From the NCBI GenBank assembly GCA_910585295.1, contig CAJUDE010000019.1, positions 1 to 31,492 of the forward strand: a stretch of DNA of 31,492 nt, given 5' to 3'. Source of the DNA: an uncultured Lachnospiraceae bacterium. Lineage in GTDB: Bacteria; Bacillota; Clostridia; Lachnospirales; Lachnospiraceae. The notes below the pieces were generated by a model, which was given only the letters and a program-made list of their open reading frames with translations, searched no databases and had not been told where the DNA came from. The position numbers and the translations under genes were made by a program. This document shows positions 24,693 through 31,425 of the stretch, piece by piece. Each line of letters opens with the position of its first letter. Position 1 is the first letter of the stretch.

Positions 24693-26186
24693 ATGAAAAC
24701 GAAATGGAATAAGGCAAGGAAGAAAACAAGATATATAATGGCTGCCAACGGCGTTCTGCTGCTCGTGTTTTTGGCTCTTTTGGGGGCAATGTACCTGTCA
24801 AAAGACAGCCGTTTGGATGGGCTGGGGCAGAGGGAAGAAATTGCTAGGGAAGGGCAGGGCGCAGCCCAAGGGGCGGGCAAAAACGGGCAGGGAACGAAAG
24901 AGTTTGCCCAAACGCAAGGGCGGCAGCCAGGTTCCAGCGACGGGGAACCTATAGGCGGCTCAGTAAACCCGCAAAGCCAGGAAGCGGGAAACTTTGAGGA
25001 AAGCTCTGGGAACCAGCCGCCTAAGGGGGCAGAATCCCTTCCAGACGGGCAAGCAGATAAGTGGCAAAGCAGCCCTGCAGCGGTTCAGGGCGATTTGGGA
25101 ACCAGCCAGGGCGAACTATCAGGAGAAGCGGTTTTGGAAGGGCAGGTGCAGGAAAAAATTGCATCTATGTCACTGGAAGAAAAAGTGGCGCAGCTTTTTA
25201 TCATTACCCCAGAGGCTTTAACGGGAAGCCCTGCGGTCACTCAAGCCGGGGAGGCCACCCGTGAAGCCTTTGGCAGGTACCCGGTAGGCGGGCTGATTTT
25301 CTTTGGGGAGAATATCCAGTCAGAGCAGCAGGTGTCAGAGATGTTAGAAAAGCAGCAGGCATACAGCAGGGAGCGGATAGGGCTTCCCTTGTTTCTGTCC
25401 ATTGATGAGGAAGGCGGGCAGGTTACAAGGGTCGCTTCCGCGCCTGGGATAGAGGTGGAAACCTTCCCAGACATATCGGAGATTGGCGCTTCCCAGGATG
25501 CGGGGCAGGCTTACAGGCTGGGGGAAGCTGTGGGGGCATATTTAAGCCGCATGGGTTTTAACCTGGATTTCGCCCCCGTGGCGGATGTGCTGACAAACCC
25601 GGACAATACTGTGGTGAAGCGGCGTTCCTATGGCAGCGACCCCCAGATGGTTGCGGAAATGGTAATAGGGAACCTAAAGGGGCTAAAGCAGCACCAGGTC
25701 TATGGGTGCGTCAAACATTTTCCAGGGCATGGGGCAACTTTGGGGGACACCCATGAGGGATATTCCTATACAGACAAAAGCTGGGAAGAATTGAAAGGCG
25801 CAGACGCAGTCCCTTTTCAGGAGAGTATTTCCTGGGGCGTTGATTTTGTTATGGTAGGGCATATTTCCCTTCCGCAGGTTACTGGGAACGAAGTCCCAGC
25901 ATCCCTATCCCCTTCTGTGGTAGGGGGATTGCTGCGGGAGGAAATGGGGTATCATGGGATTGTGCTGACAGACGCTTTGAATATGGAGGCGGTTGCAGGC
26001 CAGTATACATCGTCCCAGGCAGCGGTGCAAGCAATTTTGGCTGGGAATGACATGGTTTTAATGCCGTTGGATTTTAAGGGAGCATACCAAGGCGTATTGG
26101 ATGCTGTGGAAAATGGCACGATTACCCTAGAGCGCTTGGAAGAGTCTTTAAGGAGAATTTTAAAAGTGAAGCTGGGCAGCCTGTAA
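24693..26186 (+). CDS. membrane-tethered glycoside hydrolase family 3 beta-N-acetylhexosaminidase (NagZ-like)
   Basis: The 497-aa enzyme has an N-terminal TM anchor (about 13-34), a long Gly/Gln/Ser-rich disordered linker (about 38-145) and a GH3 catalytic domain (about 150-497). Signature elements: SIDEEGGQVTR, LDFAPVADV, KHFPGHG, the GDTHEG loop holding the likely acid/base His, and VLTDALNM, whose Asp is the expected nucleophile. NagZ-type enzymes release terminal GlcNAc from peptidoglycan fragments. Here the anchor places it outside the membrane, where it could act on wall fragments of the kind PASTA kinases sense. It starts 5 bp after the lectin-like gene and is the last gene before the terminator. 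Confidence 0.92.
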   Translation: MKTKWNKARKKTRYIMAANGVLLLVFLALLGAMYLSKDSRLDGLGQREEIAREGQGAAQGAGKNGQGTKEFAQTQGRQPGSSDGEPIGGSVNPQSQEAGNFEESSGNQPPKGAESLPDGQADKWQSSPAAVQGDLGTSQGELSGEAVLEGQVQEKIASMSLEEKVAQLFIITPEALTGSPAVTQAGEATREAFGRYPVGGLIFFGENIQSEQQVSEMLEKQQAYSRERIGLPLFLSIDEEGGQVTRVASAPGIEVETFPDISEIGASQDAGQAYRLGEAVGAYLSRMGFNLDFAPVADVLTNPDNTVVKRRSYGSDPQMVAEMVIGNLKGLKQHQVYGCVKHFPGHGATLGDTHEGYSYTDKSWEELKGADAVPFQESISWGVDFVMVGHISLPQVTGNEVPASLSPSVVGGLLREEMGYHGIVLTDALNMEAVAGQYTSSQAAVQAILAGNDMVLMPLDFKGAYQGVLDAVENGTITLERLEESLRRILKVKLGSL

Positions 26187-26209
26187 TATGCGGGGCTGCT
26201 CAGCTTTTT
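26169..26209 (+). terminator. intrinsic terminator overlapping the GH3 stop codon
   Basis: AAGCTGGGCAGCC (26169-26181) pairs with GGCTGCTCAGCTT (26194-26206) over 13 bp with one G-U. The loop contains the TAA at 26184-26186, and a T-run runs to 26209. Both coding and terminating functions share the left arm. It closes the 26-kb unit. Confidence 0.85.
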
Positions 26210-26210
26210 G

Positions 26211-26239
26211 TTGAAAAGAAATGGCGCGGATGGTATAAT
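26211..26239 (+). promoter_or_regulatory. sigma-A promoter of the HD hydrolase gene
   Basis: TTGAAA (26211-26216), a 17-bp spacer and TATAAT (26234-26239) directly follow the terminator. The hexamers and spacing are the same as at 84-112. Transcription would start near 26246, giving a short leader of about 34 nt. Confidence 0.85.
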
Positions 26240-26279
26240 TTAGAAAATAATTTGCACTGGCGTGAAGGGGGGACCTGCC

Positions 26280-26729
26280 TTGATCTATACACCATTAACA
26301 AAAAAAGCCATGGAAATTGCCTATCAGGCACACCACGGGCAGAGGGATGCCGGCGGCGTTCCCTATGTGTTCCATGCCATCCATGTGGCGGAGCAGATGC
26401 AGGAGGAAATTACTGTATGCGCGGCATTGCTCCATGATGTGGTGGAGGACACGGAAGTTACGCTTGAGCTGCTGCAGCAGGAATTTCCCAAAGAGGTGAC
26501 AAGCCTGGTGGCGCTTTTAACCCACGACCCTAAGGAAGATTATTTCGATTATATACGGCGGATTCGGGACAATGATAGGGCAAAATTAATCAAACTGGCA
26601 GATTTGGCACACAATTCTGACAGGAGCCGGTTGGAAGGGGGATCTTCTGTTTCAGAAAAGAAAAAGGAGCTGTGGCGCATAAAATATGAAAAAGCCAGAA
26701 GTATTTTGACGGAGGGGGAGCCAACCTGA
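26280..26729 (+). CDS. small HD-domain hydrolase, SpoT/MESH1-like (probable (p)ppGpp hydrolase)
   Basis: TTG 26280 is the preferred start, because AAGGGGGG ends 7 bp upstream; a GTG at 26262 would overlap that ribosome site. The 149-aa product shows the metal-dependent HD pattern of RelA/SpoT hydrolase domains: an AxxAHxGQ opening, PYVFHAIHVAE, AALLHDVVEDT and a KLADLAHNSD segment near 105-115. No synthetase, TGS or ACT domain follows, so it has the layout of a stand-alone small alarmone hydrolase. Other nucleotide substrates are possible. It has its own promoter and is separated from the signalling operon by a terminator. Confidence 0.85.
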   Translation: MIYTPLTKKAMEIAYQAHHGQRDAGGVPYVFHAIHVAEQMQEEITVCAALLHDVVEDTEVTLELLQQEFPKEVTSLVALLTHDPKEDYFDYIRRIRDNDRAKLIKLADLAHNSDRSRLEGGSSVSEKKKELWRIKYEKARSILTEGEPT

Positions 26730-26746
26730 AACAGATAACCAAAGTT

Positions 26747-26840
26747 TTTGCATATGCAGGCTTGGGGGAAAGGGAATTTATACAAATTTTATAAATTTTT
26801 AGAAAATTTGCATATGAATTTTAACAAAAACTGTTATAAT
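26747..26840 (+). promoter_or_regulatory. AT-rich control region and extended -10 promoter of the two-component genes
   Basis: TGTTATAAT (26832-26840) is an extended -10 (TGn-TATAAT). A TTGCAT at 26808 is 21 bp away, so the -35 is weak. Upstream, TTTGCATATG occurs twice (26747-26756 and 26807-26816), and CAAATTTT (26783-26790) mirrors AAAATTTG (26803-26810). The weak -35 plus repeats fits activator control, possibly by the response regulator encoded downstream. Confidence 0.55.
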
Positions 26841-26869
26841 ATAAGCTGTTGGAGGTTACAGCAAATATT

Positions 26870-28360
26870 ATGAAGTTAAGGACAAGGCTAATTATCTCAT
26901 TTTGCATTATTATATTTGTGCCAGTGCTGTTGGCGGTGGCTACAATCTGGGGGTTTGGGCAGTACCAGATGAAAGCGGTGCGCCAAATCTATAACATAGA
27001 CGGCAACGCCTATGATTATTTTGTGAATTCTTTTAAAGTGTTAAGCCATTTTACCAAGTCAGATTATGAACAACTGCAGGATGTGGCAAAGGACGAGCCG
27101 GAGAAGCTTGAGGATAGGATGTATCTGGATGGGGCCAACCAGCGGCTTGCAGAGAAATATTCTTACCTGATTGTGCGTAAAGGGCAGGATTTGCTATACA
27201 ATGGGGACAATGGCAGCAATACGATCTTAGAAGGAGACCTGCCGGAATATGATAACGACGCCATTCAAAGCGCAGCTTCCGGGTTCTATATAGAAGGGGA
27301 AGAGCAGGCGCTGATTAAGCAGATAGATTTTACTTTTCGGGATGGAGGGGATGGGAGCGTATTTATTGTCACATCCATGAAGCGCATCCTGCCAGATATT
27401 AAGGGCGTGCTGTTGGACTTAATGGTCTCTATTCTATTAATCCTGGTTTTTACGGCGGGGATGCTCACCGTCTGGATTTACCAGGGGATTATAAACCCTA
27501 TCCGTAAGCTAGAGGTGGCAGCGCAGAATATCAAAGCGGGCAACCTGGATTTCACCATAGACATTTATGGGAAAGATGAAATCGGCGAATTGTGCAGGAA
27601 TTTTGAGGAAATGCGGTTCCGCCTGAAAGAGTCGGAAGAAGAGAAGGTGGCGGGTGAGAAGGAAAATAAGGTGTTAATCAGTAATATTTCCCATGATTTA
27701 AAAACCCCCATTACAGCCATTAAGGGATATGTGGAAGGGATTATGGACGGTGTGGCGGACACCCCGGAGAAGCAGGATAAGTATATCCGCACCATTTACA
27801 ACAAAGCAAATGAGATGGATATGCTGATTAATGAATTAACCTTATATTCTAAGATTGACACTAACCGTATCCCTTATAACTTTAACCGGATTAATGTGGC
27901 GGATTATTTTGACGACTGTGTGGAAGAAGTTGGCCTGGATTTGGACGCTAAGAATATTAAGCTCACTTATATTAATTATGCAGATAAGGATGTGCTGATT
28001 ATAGCTGACCCGGAACAGCTTCGGCGTGTGATAAATAATATTATTGGGAATTCTGTGAAATACCTGGATAAGGAACAGGGCTTTATCAGCCTCCGTATCC
28101 GTGATGTAGGGGATTTCATACAAGTTGAGATTGAAGACAACGGAAGAGGGATTGCAGCCAAAGACCTGCCTTTTATTTTTGACCGGTTTTACCGTACCGA
28201 CTCTTCCCGGAATTCTGCAACTGGCGGAAGCGGCATTGGGCTGTCCATTGTGAAGAAGATTATAGAGGACCATGGAGGGAAGATTTGGGCAAACAGTAAG
28301 GAAGAAACCGGAACCATTATGTATTTTGTAATCCGGAAATACCAGGAGGTAATAAATTGA
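26870..28360 (+). CDS. two-component sensor histidine kinase
   Basis: ATG 26870 gives 496 aa; a TTG at 26849 overlaps the GGAGG ribosome site and is less likely. There is a TM segment near 9-30, an extracellular domain (about 31-185) and a second TM (about 187-210). A HAMP domain (about 212-262) follows, then HisKA with ISHDLKTPITA, the N-box NNIIGNSVKYLD, the G1 box VEIEDNGRGI, an F-box FIFDRFYR and the G2 box GGSGIGLSIV. All catalytic boxes are complete. The ligand is unknown. The response regulator gene begins inside its stop codon (TTGA), so the pair is translationally coupled. Confidence 0.95.
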   Translation: MKLRTRLIISFCIIIFVPVLLAVATIWGFGQYQMKAVRQIYNIDGNAYDYFVNSFKVLSHFTKSDYEQLQDVAKDEPEKLEDRMYLDGANQRLAEKYSYLIVRKGQDLLYNGDNGSNTILEGDLPEYDNDAIQSAASGFYIEGEEQALIKQIDFTFRDGGDGSVFIVTSMKRILPDIKGVLLDLMVSILLILVFTAGMLTVWIYQGIINPIRKLEVAAQNIKAGNLDFTIDIYGKDEIGELCRNFEEMRFRLKESEEEKVAGEKENKVLISNISHDLKTPITAIKGYVEGIMDGVADTPEKQDKYIRTIYNKANEMDMLINELTLYSKIDTNRIPYNFNRINVADYFDDCVEEVGLDLDAKNIKLTYINYADKDVLIIADPEQLRRVINNIIGNSVKYLDKEQGFISLRIRDVGDFIQVEIEDNGRGIAAKDLPFIFDRFYRTDSSRNSATGGSGIGLSIVKKIIEDHGGKIWANSKEETGTIMYFVIRKYQEVIN

Positions 28361-29046
28361 GCAAAGTATTGATTATCGAGGATGAAGTGGCAATTGCTGA
28401 TTTAGAGAAAGATTATTTGGAGTTAAGCGGCTTCCACGTGGAGATTGAAAATAATGGGAGCCAGGGGCTTGTAAGGGCGTTGAGTGAGGAATTTGATATG
28501 TTTATCCTGGATTTGATGCTGCCGGGAGCAGACGGTTTTGAGATTTGCAAAAAAATCCGGGAAAATAAGAATACGCCAATCCTGATGGTATCAGCAAAGA
28601 AAGATGATATAGATAAAATCCGGGGCCTCGGTCTTGGCGCCGACGACTATATCACGAAGCCTTTTTCCCCAAGTGAGCTTGTGGCAAGGGTGAAGGCGCA
28701 CCTTTCCCGCTATGAGCGGCTAATCAACAGCAGCGTGCAGGAAAATGACGTAATTGAGATACGGGGCTTGAAAATTGACAAAACTGCCAGGCGCGTGTGG
28801 GTCAATGAAGAAGAGAAGCAATTTACCACAAAGGAATTTGACCTGCTGACATTCCTTGCCCAGAACCCGAACCGGGTATTTTCTAAAGAAGAGCTGTTCA
28901 GCCAAATCTGGGACTTGGAGTCGGTGGGGGATATTGCAACAGTCACCGTCCATATTAAGAAAATCCGTGAGAAAATAGAACTCAGCACGACAAAGCCCCA
29001 GTATATTGAGACAATCTGGGGGGTAGGCTACCGCTTTAAGGTATAA
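28357..29046 (+). CDS. OmpR/PhoB-family response regulator
   Basis: The 229-aa product starts at TTG 28357 after AGGAGG, overlapping the kinase stop by 4 bp. The receiver (about 1-118) has the acidic pair IEDE, the phospho-acceptor in ILDLMLPG, a switch Ser in MVSAKK and TKPFSP with the conserved Lys. The C-terminal winged-helix domain (about 130-229) has FTTKEFDLL, a VTVHIKKIREKIE recognition helix region and the closing ETIWGVGYRFKV. It is expected to bind DNA as a dimer, possibly at its own promoter repeats. Confidence 0.95.
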   Translation: MSKVLIIEDEVAIADLEKDYLELSGFHVEIENNGSQGLVRALSEEFDMFILDLMLPGADGFEICKKIRENKNTPILMVSAKKDDIDKIRGLGLGADDYITKPFSPSELVARVKAHLSRYERLINSSVQENDVIEIRGLKIDKTARRVWVNEEEKQFTTKEFDLLTFLAQNPNRVFSKEELFSQIWDLESVGDIATVTVHIKKIREKIELSTTKPQYIETIWGVGYRFKV

Positions 29047-29051
29047 TATTT

Positions 29052-29777
29052 ATGATAGATATTATTTATGAGGATAACCACATTATCGTTTGCCATAAAA
29101 TGCCTGGGGTTCCAGTGCAGACTGCAAAAGCGGGGCTTCCAGACATGGTAAGCATGCTGCAAAATTACTTTGCAGATAAAAAGGAGCAGGCAGGGGTTTA
29201 TGCCATCAGGCGCTTGGATCAGCCGGTGGAAGGCATTATGGTATTTGCAAAGAACCAATCGGCGGCAGCACAGTTAAGCCGCCAGGTTCAGGAAAAAACG
29301 GTAGAAAAAGAGTACCTTGCGTTGGTGGAGGGAAGGTTTATGGAGCAAGCTGGGACATTGGAAGGTTACCTTTTGCGTGACGGGCGTGCCAATACTTCCA
29401 AGGCGGTGCCAAAAGGGACAAAGGGCGCCAAGCATGCAAAGCTCTTTTATGAAGTGAAGAAAGAAATTTCCGAGGTGGAAGGCCAAGGAGGCGTCCTTGC
29501 AGGCGCGTGCGCCAATGGGGTTGCAAGCCTTTTGAATATCCGTCTGGATACTGGGCGCCACCACCAGATAAGGGTACAGATGGCGCATGCAGGCCATCCG
29601 CTTGTCGGGGATAAGAAATATAATAAAGGCTGCCCTTCTGGCTATATGCCAATTGGCTTGTGTTCCACCAGGACTGTGTTCTGTCACCCCACAACGGGCA
29701 AACGCATGGAATTTTGCGTAAAGCCAAAGGGGAAGCTGCTGGCGGATGCATGTGAATATAGGTTTATGGAACATTAA
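29052..29777 (+). CDS. RluA-family pseudouridine synthase
   Basis: The 241-aa enzyme has the RluA-type fold without an S4 domain: IIYEDNHIIVCHKMPGVPVQT, the catalytic motif RRLDQPVEGIMVFAK (Asp of RLD), VEKEYLALVEG and LDTGRHHQIRVQMAHAGHPLVGDKKY. In most relatives the motif reads HRLDxxTSG; here the Thr-Ser pair is Val-Glu, which is common in short Firmicutes members. It would convert a uridine to pseudouridine in rRNA or tRNA; the target site cannot be told. It follows the response regulator by 5 bp. Confidence 0.92.
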   Translation: MIDIIYEDNHIIVCHKMPGVPVQTAKAGLPDMVSMLQNYFADKKEQAGVYAIRRLDQPVEGIMVFAKNQSAAAQLSRQVQEKTVEKEYLALVEGRFMEQAGTLEGYLLRDGRANTSKAVPKGTKGAKHAKLFYEVKKEISEVEGQGGVLAGACANGVASLLNIRLDTGRHHQIRVQMAHAGHPLVGDKKYNKGCPSGYMPIGLCSTRTVFCHPTTGKRMEFCVKPKGKLLADACEYRFMEH

Positions 29778-29829
29778 ACCAGGTTGTTTTTTTCCGCATA
29801 ATAAGTCAAAAACACCGCATACTGATTCC

Positions 29830-30861
29830 ATGAAAAGAGAAGCAAAAGAGAGCATGCGGAGCGTCGGGAAGGTTTTGGGGATTACCGTTGTGGTATATGC
29901 CAGCATCCGTTGGCTGTTTCCACTGGTAATCCCTTTTTTTGCCGCTTTTTTGCTGGCAAAGCTGCTGCATCCGCTGGTAGACAGATTAGAGGGCAAATTA
30001 AAATTAAAACGAAGCGTATGGTCTTCCATACTGGTAGGGGCCTTACTGCTTCTTTTGGGCGTGGCGCTGTTTTTTTTCCTGAAAACGCTGGTGGGGCAAA
30101 TCAAAAATGTGGTTGATAACCTGGATTTATACAAACAGCAGGCAGGCGCGTTTTGGCAGGAATGTTGCTGCCAGATTGAGAACATTACTGGAATAAAGGC
30201 AGAATTAATCCAAAATGGGGTGGAAAAGCAGATACCAGAGTTCATGGGCCGTGCAAAATCTAATATGATCCCTACTGTGATGAATGGCACAATCCTATAT
30301 GCAAAAAATATGTTTGTATTTGTGGGCGTATGTTTTGTGGTGGTTATCAGCACAATCTTGATATTAAAGGATTATAAGAAGATGCGCGCTTCCTTGGAGG
30401 GGCATCCGGTTGGGGGCATGGTATTGCAGGTTTGCCGCAGGGCATATGATGCAGGAGGGGCATATATCAAATCCCAGATTGTTATTATGGTCCTTATTAC
30501 AATGGTATGTGTGGCAGGTTTGTATTTTTCTGGCAACGAATATGCATTGCTGGCTGGTTGTGGGATTGGGATTTGCGATGCCATGCCGTTCCTTGGGACA
30601 GGCACAGTCTTTGTGCCATGGGCTATTCTGGAAATGCTCCAGGGCAGGTATATGCTGGCTGCAATTTATACAATAATATATACAATCTGCAGCTTGATGC
30701 GCGAGATACTGGAACCAAAACTTCTGGGCAATAAGCTGGGGATGCATCCATTGGCAGTGGTGGTGAGCATGTATGTAGGGTTGGAGGTGTATGGGCTGTG
30801 GGGCTTCGCCCTTGGGCCGCTTACTTATATTTTGATCAAAGAGATTTATTATGTAATATAA
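29830..30861 (+). CDS. AI-2E/PerM family permease, YtvI-like sporulation membrane protein
   Basis: ATG 29830 is preferred (343 aa). An earlier ATG at 29746 would overlap the synthase gene by 32 bp and add 28 residues that do not resemble the family; neither start has a strong ribosome site. The protein has about seven hydrophobic segments. The family end motif is present: DAMPFLGTGTVFVPWAI, then MREILEPKLLG, LGMHPLAVVVSMYVGL and GFALGPLTYILI. This matches YtvI, a sporulation-associated member of the AI-2E transporter family. The transported substrate is not established. Confidence 0.88.
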   Translation: MKREAKESMRSVGKVLGITVVVYASIRWLFPLVIPFFAAFLLAKLLHPLVDRLEGKLKLKRSVWSSILVGALLLLLGVALFFFLKTLVGQIKNVVDNLDLYKQQAGAFWQECCCQIENITGIKAELIQNGVEKQIPEFMGRAKSNMIPTVMNGTILYAKNMFVFVGVCFVVVISTILILKDYKKMRASLEGHPVGGMVLQVCRRAYDAGGAYIKSQIVIMVLITMVCVAGLYFSGNEYALLAGCGIGICDAMPFLGTGTVFVPWAILEMLQGRYMLAAIYTIIYTICSLMREILEPKLLGNKLGMHPLAVVVSMYVGLEVYGLWGFALGPLTYILIKEIYYVI

Positions 30862-30865
30862 ACGT

Positions 30866-31076
30866 GGATAAATTTTGAATTTCCCCATTTTTTATAAAAG
30901 CTGATAATAGCGCTAAAAGGCCTTGCTGCCTTTGGCAGCATAGGCATTTTGCACAAAAAGCGTCTGAAAAGCTAGCTTTCCATAGCGCTTTTATGTGCAA
31001 AGTGTTTCCATCACTTTGTGATGGAAGCCTTTTGGCGCTATGAATTGTAAAATGGGGAAGCGCATAGGATAAATTT
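30866..31076. repeat. nested inverted-repeat element with four-way-junction folding, flanked by a direct repeat
   Basis: Stem P1: TTCCCCATTTT (30881-30891) with AAAATGGGGAA (31049-31059), perfect 11 bp. Stem P2: 30907-30921 with 31027-31041, 15 pairs including one G-U (ATAGCGC...GCGCTAT). Inside lie three arms: hairpin A 30924-30940 (TGCTGCC-TTT-GGCAGCA), hairpin B 30945-31004 (about 18 pairs, one bulge) and hairpin C 31006-31026 (TTCCATCAC-TTT-GTGATGGAA). GGATAAATTT is repeated outside the whole (30866-30875 and 31067-31076). No coding sequence is seen. It could be a structured RNA in the 3' region of the permease transcript, or a small mobile element with a target duplication. Confidence 0.6.
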
Positions 31077-31077
31077 C

Positions 31078-31106
31078 TTGACAATTTAAGCCGTTTGGCT
31101 TAAAAT
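31078..31106 (+). promoter_or_regulatory. consensus sigma-A promoter with dyad in the spacer
   Basis: TTGACA (31078-31083), 17 bp, TAAAAT (31101-31106). Within the spacer and into the -10, TTTAAGCC (31085-31092) and GGCTTAAA (31097-31104) form a perfect 8-bp dyad. The dyad could be a repressor site. The transcript would start near 31113 and lead directly into the T-box. Confidence 0.85.
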
Positions 31107-31112
31107 AACCAT

Positions 31113-31356
31113 TATCAATAAGAATATCATGGAAACTGGCGAAGAAAAGGGTTAGTACAGACAGGAAGATGAACAGAGAAGAAGTCAATGGTGAGAGATT
31201 TCCCATACCAATGCCTGGAACCTGCCTTGGAGCCGCGTATGAAAATACGACGTCTAGCCGCGTTAAGGCGATTGAGAGAATAGCATACATGCTGTTAATC
31301 AGGGTGGTACCGCCGGATATCCGGTCCCTAGGGGGATTGGATGCCCGGCGTTTTTT
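31113..31356 (+). promoter_or_regulatory. T-box leader (tRNA-sensing riboswitch), probably alanine-specific
   Basis: The leader has the Stem I elements AGTA (near 31155) and GGTGAGAG (near 31190), a specifier region GAACCTGCCTTGGAGC (31218-31233) and the T-box AGGGTGGTACCGCC (31301-31314). The antiterminator is explicit: AGGG/CCCT (31301-31304 with 31326-31329) and ACCG/CGGT (31309-31312 with 31322-31325) leave a TGGT bulge for the tRNA ACCA end. The specifier read by alignment to common leaders is GCC (31224-31226), Ala; CTG or TGC are possible frame alternatives. The A discriminator implied by TGGT fits tRNA-Ala. The controlled gene, likely alaS or an alanine-related gene, lies past the window. 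Confidence 0.9.
31311..31356 (+). terminator. T-box terminator
   Basis: CGCCGG (31311-31316) pairs with CCGGCG (31345-31350). The stem continues inward with ATCC/GGAT and TCCC/GGGA after a 2-nt mismatch, and is followed by six Ts. It excludes the antiterminator because both use 31311-31329. Confidence 0.9.
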
Positions 31357-31422
31357 ATCTTATAGGAAATACCGTGTTACTGTGAAGTGTTAAAGTGTAT
31401 AAATTTCCTATAAGATAAAAAA
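31351..31422. repeat. perfect 20-bp inverted repeat
   Basis: The 20 bases at 31351-31370 (core ATCTTATAGGAAAT) are exactly reverse-complemented at 31403-31422, separated by 32 bp. The left arm begins with the T-run of the T-box terminator. No ORF is inside. It may be the end-to-end remnant of a small mobile element, or a hairpin in the read-through mRNA that hides the T-run. Confidence 0.75.
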
Positions 31423-31425
31423 ATT

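Noticed and set aside
218..26186. type VII secretion or T6SS locus
   Set aside because: Kinases, PP2C and FHA proteins accompany such systems, but there is no WXG100, EssC-like FtsK ATPase, EsaA/EssB, nor any T6SS tube or baseplate gene in the window.
29746..29829. N-terminal extension of the permease from ATG 29746
   Set aside because: The 28 added residues are polar, overlap the synthase gene and do not resemble the YtvI family N-terminus; no ribosome site precedes them.
29274..30353. 359-codon open frame on the minus strand across the pseudouridine synthase and permease genes
   Set aside because: It crosses two well-supported + strand genes, has no family motif, and its composition is that of an antisense shadow.
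30881..31059. tRNA or tmRNA because of the cloverleaf-like fold
   Set aside because: The arm lengths are wrong, TTT loops replace the T and anticodon loops, and no CCA end or T-arm motif (GTTCRAXYC) is present.
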